Shown here piece by piece: positions 58,514-64,000 of a stretch of 64,000 bases of DNA. A model generated the notes under the pieces. It was not told where the DNA came from. It did no database searches and saw only the letters and a list, made by a program, of their open reading frames with translations. This stretch comes from Hominenteromicrobium sp900549945 (GTDB lineage: Bacteria; Bacillota; Clostridia; Oscillospirales; Acutalibacteraceae). The translations under genes were made by a program, and so were the position numbers. Position 1 is the first letter of the stretch, and each line of letters begins with the position of its first letter. The stretch lies in contig CABRNK010000015.1 of assembly GCA_902472305.1 (NCBI GenBank), positions 5,833 through 69,832 of the forward strand, given 5' to 3'.

Positions 58514-59487
58514 GAAATGCAGCACACCGCGCCAATGTGCGCAAGCTCATTATCATGGCGGTGCTCGTGCTGTTGGCGGCTGCGGCATATATGCTGGTCG
58601 AGGTTAATTTCGGAAGCGAAAAGCTCTTTCTGTATGCGATGAAGATCCGCACGCCGAAGCTCATTGCTATGCTCATCACCGCGTTTGCGATTGGCGGCGC
58701 CTCGATCGTTTTTCAGTCGATCATCAACAACACGATTGTCACACCCTGCCTTCTGGGCATGAATTCCCTTTACACGCTGATTCACACGGCGGTGGTTTTC
58801 GCGGCCGGCTCCGGCAGCCTGCTGGCGATGAATTCCAATCTGGCCTTTGCGGTGGATCTGCTGCTGATGGGGATCGCGGCAACGGTCATCTACAGCTATC
58901 TGTTCAAAAAGACAAACCACAACGTGCTTTACGTCCTGCTGATCGGCACGGTGCTCACCTCGTTCTTCGGCAGCATCCAGACGACGCTGACGCGCGTGAT
59001 GGATCCGAACGAGTACGACACCCTGCTTGCAACGCTGGTCGCAAGTTTCAGCAACATCAATTCCGAGATCATCGCGTTCTCTCTCGTCGTGCTGGCGGCC
59101 GTGATTTTTGCGCTGCGCAAGGAACTCGCGCTGCTCGATGTGCTCACGCTCGGCAAGGATCAGGCGACCAACCTCGGTGTGGATTATGACCGCTGCATCC
59201 GGCGGCTGCTGCTCGGCGTGACGCTGTTCATCGCCGTAGCCACGGCGATGGTGGGGCCGATCTCGTTCCTCGGGCTGATTATTGCGAACCTCTCGCGCCA
59301 GCTTTTAAAGACCTACCGGCACAACCAGCTGATTCTCGGCTCCGCCTTTTTCGGCATGATCGTGCTCGTGGGCGGACAGCTTATCGTGGAGCACGTATAT
59401 TCCTACGCGATCCCGGTCAGCGTATTCATCACTGTCGGCGGCGGCATCTATTTCCTGTATCTGCTGCTGGCAAAAAGGAGGGTATGA
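58510..59487 (+). CDS. Siderophore ABC transporter permease 2 (FecCD/YclO-like)
   Basis: 325 residues, about nine membrane helices. FecCD features: MKIRTPKLIAMLITAFAIGG, ASIVFQSIINNTIVTPCLLG, LGKDQATNLGVDYDRCIRRL and MVGPISFLGLIIANLSRQLL. Pairs with permease 1 as a heterodimer for uptake of Fe(III)-siderophore, probably a catecholate type by analogy with YclNO. ATG overlaps the upstream stop (ATGA), and GGAGGTGACGG precedes it. Confidence 0.93.
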   Translation: MRNAAHRANVRKLIIMAVLVLLAAAAYMLVEVNFGSEKLFLYAMKIRTPKLIAMLITAFAIGGASIVFQSIINNTIVTPCLLGMNSLYTLIHTAVVFAAGSGSLLAMNSNLAFAVDLLLMGIAATVIYSYLFKKTNHNVLYVLLIGTVLTSFFGSIQTTLTRVMDPNEYDTLLATLVASFSNINSEIIAFSLVVLAAVIFALRKELALLDVLTLGKDQATNLGVDYDRCIRRLLLGVTLFIAVATAMVGPISFLGLIIANLSRQLLKTYRHNQLILGSAFFGMIVLVGGQLIVEHVYSYAIPVSVFITVGGGIYFLYLLLAKRRV

Positions 59488-59490
59488 GCC

Positions 59491-60243
59491 ATGCGCGTGC
59501 AAGAACTTACAAAGAAATATGACGGCAAGACCGTGGTGGATTCCGTCAGCTTTGAGCTGCCAAGGGGAAAGGTCACGGCGCTGATCGGCCCCAACGGTGC
59601 GGGCAAATCCACCGTGATGGGCATCATCTCGCGCCTGATTGCACGGGACAGCGGCCTTGTGGATTTTGAGGGGACCGACATCGGCAGGTGGAAAAGCAAA
59701 GAGCTTTCCAAGCGGCTTGCGATCCTTACCCAGAGCAATAATATCCAAATGAAGCTGACGGTTGGCGAACTGGTGGCGTTCGGACGCTTTCCGTATTCCG
59801 GCGGGCATCTGACCGCGGAGGACAACGAGATCATCGACCGCGCAATCCGTTATATGGAACTGGAGGAATTCCGCGACCGCTTCATCGACGAGCTTTCCGG
59901 CGGGCAGCGCCAGCGCGCCTATATCGCAATGGTTATCGCACAGGATACGGAATACATCCTGCTGGACGAGCCGACCAACAACCTCGATATCTACCATGCG
60001 ACCAATATGATGAAAATTGTCCGTCGACTCTGCGACGAGCTGGGAAAGACGGTGATTTTAGTGCTGCATGAGATCAACTATGCGGCGTTCTATTCCGATT
60101 ACATCTGCGCCTTTGTAGATGGAAAGATAGCAAAATTCGGCACTGTAAAGGAGGTGATGACCAAGGAAACGCTTTCACAGATCTACAGGGTCGATTTTGA
60201 AATCATGGAAATTTCGGGAAAGCCCCTGTCTATCTATTATTAA
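59491..60243 (+). CDS. Siderophore ABC transporter ATP-binding protein (YclP-like)
   Basis: 250 residues. Walker A GPNGAGKST, Q loop LTQSNNIQMKLTV, signature LSGGQRQRAYIAM, Walker B YILLDEPTNNLD and switch His in LVLHEINYA. These match the FecE/FepC family. AAAAGGAGG lies about 9 nt before the ATG. It is 3 nt after permease 2 and 42 nt before the binding protein. Confidence 0.94.
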   Translation: MRVQELTKKYDGKTVVDSVSFELPRGKVTALIGPNGAGKSTVMGIISRLIARDSGLVDFEGTDIGRWKSKELSKRLAILTQSNNIQMKLTVGELVAFGRFPYSGGHLTAEDNEIIDRAIRYMELEEFRDRFIDELSGGQRQRAYIAMVIAQDTEYILLDEPTNNLDIYHATNMMKIVRRLCDELGKTVILVLHEINYAAFYSDYICAFVDGKIAKFGTVKEVMTKETLSQIYRVDFEIMEISGKPLSIYY

Positions 60244-60285
60244 CCCCGTTGCTTTCAGAACTTTTGAAGAAAGGAAAATGAAATC

Positions 60286-61338
60286 ATGAAAAAACTTCTC
60301 TCTCTTGCTTTGGCTATGGCCCTGATGTTCAGCTTTGCGGCCTGCGGCACATCCAGCGGAACCGATTCTTCTTCCAGCACATCGGGCGCGTCCTCGGCAG
60401 ATCCCGCTTCCGAGTCCTCTTCCGAAGCCTCTGCGGCGCCGGAATCCTCCGAGGAAGCCGCGAAGCCGGAAACTGTGACGATCAAGAGCCTGAATGGGAA
60501 TAAGGAAGAAACAGACCTTGAAGTTCCCTATGATGCGCAGCGCATCGCCGTGATGGATATGGCCGCGCTCGACATTCTCGACAGCCTCGGGTTGGGCGAC
60601 CGCGTGGTCGGTTCTTCCAGCACATCGCTCGACTACCTGCAGGATTATGTGACGAATGAAAGCGTTTCCAATCTCGGTACGATCAAGGAGGCCGATATGG
60701 AAGCGGTCATGGCCTGCGAGCCGGACGTGATCTTCATCGGCGGCCGTCTCTCCTCGTCCTACGATGCGCTCAGCGAGATCGCGCCGGTTGTGTTCCTTTC
60801 CACCGATACGGAGATCGGCGTCGTGGAGAGCGTGCGCAAGAACGCTTCGACGATTGCCTCCATGTTTGGCGTGGAGGATCAGGTCGATTCCCTGATGTCC
60901 GGCTTTGATACCCGCATCGAAGCGCTTGCCGCGTTTGCGGCGGACAAGACCGCAATTGTCGGTATGTGCACGAGCGGCAGCTTCAATGTCCTCGGCAACG
61001 ACGGCCGCTGCTCAATCATCGGCGTGGAGGTTGGCTTTGAAAACATCGGCGTCGATGCCGAAATTGATACTTCCACTCACGGCAATGAAGCGTCCTTCGA
61101 GTTTATCGTGGAGAAAGCGCCGAATTACATCTTTGTCATGGACCGCGACGCAGCAATTGGCACCGACGGCGCCCAGCTTGCGCAGGAGATCATGGAAAAC
61201 GAGCTCGTTATGGGTACTGACGCCTATAAGAACGGCAACATTGTCTATCTGGAGCACCCGGCGGTCTGGTACACCGCAGAGGGCGGCATCCATGCGCTCG
61301 ATCTGATGCTCAGCGATCTGGAGAGCGCGCTGCTGTAA
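60286..61338 (+). CDS. Siderophore-binding lipoprotein (YclQ/FatB/CeuE-like)
   Basis: 350 residues. Lipoprotein signal ending FAACG, a Ser/Glu-rich linker to about residue 60, then a class III (helical-backbone) binding fold: QRIAVMDMAALDILDSLGLG, GTIKEADMEAVMACEPDVIF IGG region, FIVEKAPNYIFVMDRDAAIG and VIYLEHPAVWYTAEGGIHAL-type end (NIVYLEHPAVWY). This matches FatB/YclQ proteins that bind catecholate siderophores such as petrobactin or its precursors. GAAAGGAAAATG precedes the ATG. Last gene; terminator follows. Confidence 0.93.
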   Translation: MKKLLSLALAMALMFSFAACGTSSGTDSSSSTSGASSADPASESSSEASAAPESSEEAAKPETVTIKSLNGNKEETDLEVPYDAQRIAVMDMAALDILDSLGLGDRVVGSSSTSLDYLQDYVTNESVSNLGTIKEADMEAVMACEPDVIFIGGRLSSSYDALSEIAPVVFLSTDTEIGVVESVRKNASTIASMFGVEDQVDSLMSGFDTRIEALAAFAADKTAIVGMCTSGSFNVLGNDGRCSIIGVEVGFENIGVDAEIDTSTHGNEASFEFIVEKAPNYIFVMDRDAAIGTDGAQLAQEIMENELVMGTDAYKNGNIVYLEHPAVWYTAEGGIHALDLMLSDLESALL

Positions 61339-61373
61339 CTGAAAACAACGATTTCCTTCTGGAACCTGAAAGG

Positions 61374-61418
61374 GAGGGCCGCCGTGCAGAATCAGATGCC
61401 GGCGGCTCTCTTGTTTTG
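61374..61418 (+). terminator. Terminator of the siderophore operon
   Basis: GAGGGCCGCC (61374-61383) pairs with GGCGGCTCTC (61401-61410) with one wobble; TTGTTTT follows. Confidence 0.78.
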
Positions 61419-61724
61419 GGGTTACACTACAAAAAGGACACCAGAAAGGGATCGCAGTACCAACCCGCAAAAGGCTGGTAGCGACAGGGAGCTGCTGCGA
61501 GGACGTTTACAACCGAGCAGGCGACCCGAGCGTGACCTTTTGCGGAGAAGGAGCGGCATCCGAACGGTGAACCTCAAGGATTCGCCGCGACGTGCGTTAT
61601 TTTTTGAAAAAAAGATACCTGCAAAAAATGAGATTTCTGGGTTCAGAAGAGATTTGCATTTATTCTTGCAGCGTGATTTTCTAATTTTTGCTTTTGGGTG
61701 TTCCAAAGTTCAACCTCTTTTCGC
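61419..61724 (+). other. Unassigned stretch between siderophore operon and helicase
   Basis: About 300 nt. One plus frame reads VTLQKGHQKGIAVPTRKRLV then CCEDVYNRAGDPSVTFCGEG before a stop, which looks protein-like but lacks a start codon with a binding site. Base composition changes to AT-rich at about 61600, so this may be a junction of the acquired segment to the right. No direct repeats or attachment site could be defined by eye. Confidence 0.3.
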
Positions 61725-64000
61725 CTACAGCAAGGCATGAATAATCCGCTCCCGCTCTCCGCTGCCGTTGGTCGCAAGTCGCAAAAATGGAATATTGTAT
61801 TTTGTCAGGATGGCGTCTTTCAATGCATCACGGCGAAGCTGCTCCGGCCTGTTTTCGTGGAAAGAGAAGCCATCCACCTCTACCACCAGCTTACAAGTTT
61901 TGTCCTGCTTATAAAATACGACAAAGTCCAGTGAAGCGCGATTATTGATATAGGTGGTTTCTTCATCGCTGAGATTTTCCAAAGAGTTCAATAGGTTACG
62001 CAGCAGCATCCCCTGTACGTAACTAAAACGGTTATACTCCGGCTGTGCAAGAATTTCCTCCAGCAATACGCGTAGCGTTTCTTCCGACTGAAAACGTGCT
62101 TTAGGGTTCATTTTTACTTTCAGAGGAAGAAGCTTTCGGGAATACTGCTTGTACAGCAGATCAAAGACGGATACCACTTGACTTTCAATAATGTTTTCGT
62201 CAAGTATGCTATATTGCATATACCGAATCAAGTCGCCAATGTTCTTTCCCTTTTTGAAAAACAAATCGTGATCTGTGACGAGCACAAATTGCCTTACTGC
62301 CCGGGACACTGCTACATTTACCATGTGGGGATCGTCTACAAATTCCAAACCGCGCTGCCCCATCCAGGAATTGTCCAGTACAGTAGATAATATCATCAAG
62401 TCTTTTTCACGTCCCTGATATTTATGTACTGTGTCGCTTTCGATTCCTTTCGGCAATTGACGGCTGGCTGTATTTGCTTGCTTCCGATAAGGCGTTACAA
62501 AACCTATTTTGCTGCTGTCTGCTGCTAGGTCCGGGTTATTCAGGACTTCTTCCACAATTACATCCAACTCGCGCTGATTATATGTTCCTTTCTCTTTCCC
62601 ACGCGTAACTTTGCGCATATGGTTGCCTTCCACCGTCTTATACAGCACCAATGGTATTTGCGATAAAGTTGGACTGGTGTAAGGAATCAAATCGCCGTTA
62701 TAATACTTTTGATTGCAAAACTCAATGATTTGAGGATGACAGCGATAATGCTCGCGGAGAACTACACGGGGCAAGGTTTTTCCATACAAACTGATTATGG
62801 AGGATAAGATGCTATGATCAAAATAAGTCGTATACAGGGGCAGGCGGAGCGCTTTTTAATACCTCTTTTATTTTTTGATTGGTTATCTGCGGAAGCTGTT
62901 TTATATCGCCAACAACAATAGCGTTTCGACAGCAGGAAAAAGTCAGCACACCGGTTATTAAGTCTACCTGTGATGCTTCATCTATGATAACATAGTCAAG
63001 TAAATAGTCCTTTGGAATAGAATGGCGTATAGCATGGGTCGTGCTGAGAATAATAGGATACGCTCTGATGAACTCTTGAAATCTTAATTTAAAATTCTTC
63101 TTGGTAAAACCGCCAGATGATAGTTTGCTGTGGCTTTGATACAGGCACTTGCGAAACAGCTTTTCGGAATAGTTTTGATGTTCTTCCAGAAGCTTGTCAA
63201 AAGACGCATGTTCCAGTTTGCTTTCCGCCTCAGCAATCTCATCCTTAATTCTTTGGATTTGCTTTTGATAAAACGCCCGTTCAAGCTGCAGTAACACAGA
63301 AGCCTCATGACGCTTTAGACTTCGAAAAGAACCGCGGTATTTGATGAGCATTTTTACTTTATATATCAACTTTTCTGAGTATTCCTGTTCCTTGGCCAAA
63401 GAGGTTTCTGCTAAAAATGAAATAATTCTATCGGAATTTGCTCTTAATAGAGGGAGTTTTTCGACTTCAGCAACATTCTGGCGAATATAGTATTCGTTGA
63501 AATGCTCGTGCTCCAATTGCCAAGCCTGCAGTTGCTGCTTCAACTGCGCTCTTTTTCTATCTATCTCCAGCAGCGTGGCCAGACGCACATTGAGGCTTTC
63601 AATGATCTGAATGAGTTCATATTCGCTTTCATCGCAATCCCAATCCGCCACTTCGGCTACAGGTGAATTGTCAAAAAAAGCATCCTGATTGGATTTGTTC
63701 CCAAGCAAGGCTGTGAGAAAGCCATACCCACCTTTTGTCATTTTTTCAATAACGTTCTTAACAGCCTCGTTGTTATTGGAAACCACTGCTACGCTTTTCC
63801 CTTGAATGGCGACAAGATTTGCAAGGATGTTTAAAATGGTCTGTGTTTTTCCCGTACCCGGCGGCCCTTCGATCACAGACAAAGAGTGTGTGTGGGCATT
63901 TTCCAGAGCCGCTTTTTGGCTAAGATTAAAACGGAACGGAAAAATGATACCATTTACAGGCAGTGTAAGATCTTCAATTGGTTGGCCGTTCAAATATCGC
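61725..64000 (-). pseudogene. Superfamily 1 (AAA_11/AAA_12) helicase with C-terminal nuclease-like domain, frameshifted and cut by the window edge
   Basis: The minus-strand frame enters from beyond 64000. Up to 62818 it shows LSQKAALENAHTHSLSVIEG, Walker A GPPGTGKTQTILN, a coiled-coil insert (about 62990-63640) and Walker B DYVIIDEASQVD with VVGDIKQLPQ. It stops just after PAPVYDLF. One frame over, the protein continues at once as TYFDHSILSSIISLYGKTLP, LREHYRCHPQIIEF, VTPYRKQAN, DTVHKYQGREKDLMILSTVL and NVAVSRAV, ending in an endonuclease-like module (SLDFVV, KLVVEVDGFSFHENRPEQLR). Removing one base near 62826 (GACTTATTTT to GACTATTTT on the minus strand) joins them. So it is a real pseudogene or a sequencing error. 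AT-rich, probably acquired; related helicase-nucleases occur in defence islands. Confidence 0.8.

Overview
The window looks like chromosome from a spore-forming, high-GC member of the Clostridia, probably a gut Oscillospirales/Ruminococcaceae-type organism. Evidence: a complete spoIIIAA-AH operon, a YtvI-like sporulation permease, Gram-positive lipoproteins and a sortase-anchored surface protein, no outer-membrane genes, and strong Shine-Dalgarno sequences with some TTG/GTG starts. Many promoters share an extended -10 element of the form TGTGCTAtaat. Most of the window is GC-rich. The surface-protein locus (about 1.75-5.9 kb) and the helicase at the right edge (61.7-64 kb) are clearly AT-richer and probably acquired. 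No rRNA, tRNA, CRISPR array or intact insertion sequence was seen.

Layout: 0-1.6 kb, YitT tail and an MFS transporter. 1.9-5.1 kb, a large sortase-anchored surface protein preceded by an unusual leader: promoter, a 48-codon ORF running through 14 GCAC repeats, and a perfect 20-bp hairpin terminator. 5.2-5.9 kb, remnants of a GH25 lysozyme and a tyrosine integrase. 5.9-6.8 kb, an ArsR-NifX/NifB-like fusion under its own palindrome. 7-10.8 kb, a KdpDE-like two-component system with Ktr-type K+ uptake. 10.9-13.4 kb, a PLP amino-acid decarboxylase and divergent LysR. 13.4-16.5 kb, a MerR regulator with a divergent ABC exporter (frameshifted permease) and lipoprotein. 16.7-20.4 kb, a ribose-type sugar ABC importer. 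20.6-25.8 kb, aldolase, a PASTA pseudokinase, a GH4 glycosidase and divergent AraC regulator. 25.8-38 kb, prfC, small exported proteins, queH, amidohydrolase, XRE regulator, MATE exporter, GNAT, asnS, aminotransferase, YtvI-like permease. 38-39.6 kb, a GH32 fructosidase.

39.7-49.6 kb is a sporulation/housekeeping block: spoIIIAA-AH, then nusB, a TsaD-like protein, xseA, a dead P-loop kinase, xseB, ispA and an RluA-type pseudouridine synthase. 49.6-56.8 kb is a mix of MarR, GNAT, YtqA-like radical SAM, membrane-anchored GH25, a small MGMT-type protein, an esterase, a DUF2974 hydrolase and a nucleosidase that is unusually made as a lipoprotein. 57.3-61.3 kb is a siderophore importer (permease-permease-ATPase-binding lipoprotein, the yclNOPQ order) behind a perfect 16-bp palindrome.

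The most notable candidate for an undescribed mechanism is the 1919-2214 leader. The repeat number modulo 3 decides whether a translating ribosome reaches the terminator hairpin or stops about 50 nt before it, so repeat slippage could switch the surface protein on and off by translation-coupled attenuation. Other points of interest are a possible attenuator in front of nusB, the ArsR-NifX fusion, the PASTA pseudokinase, the lipoprotein nucleosidase, an apparent AUC start on the siderophore permease, and several clean frameshifts.
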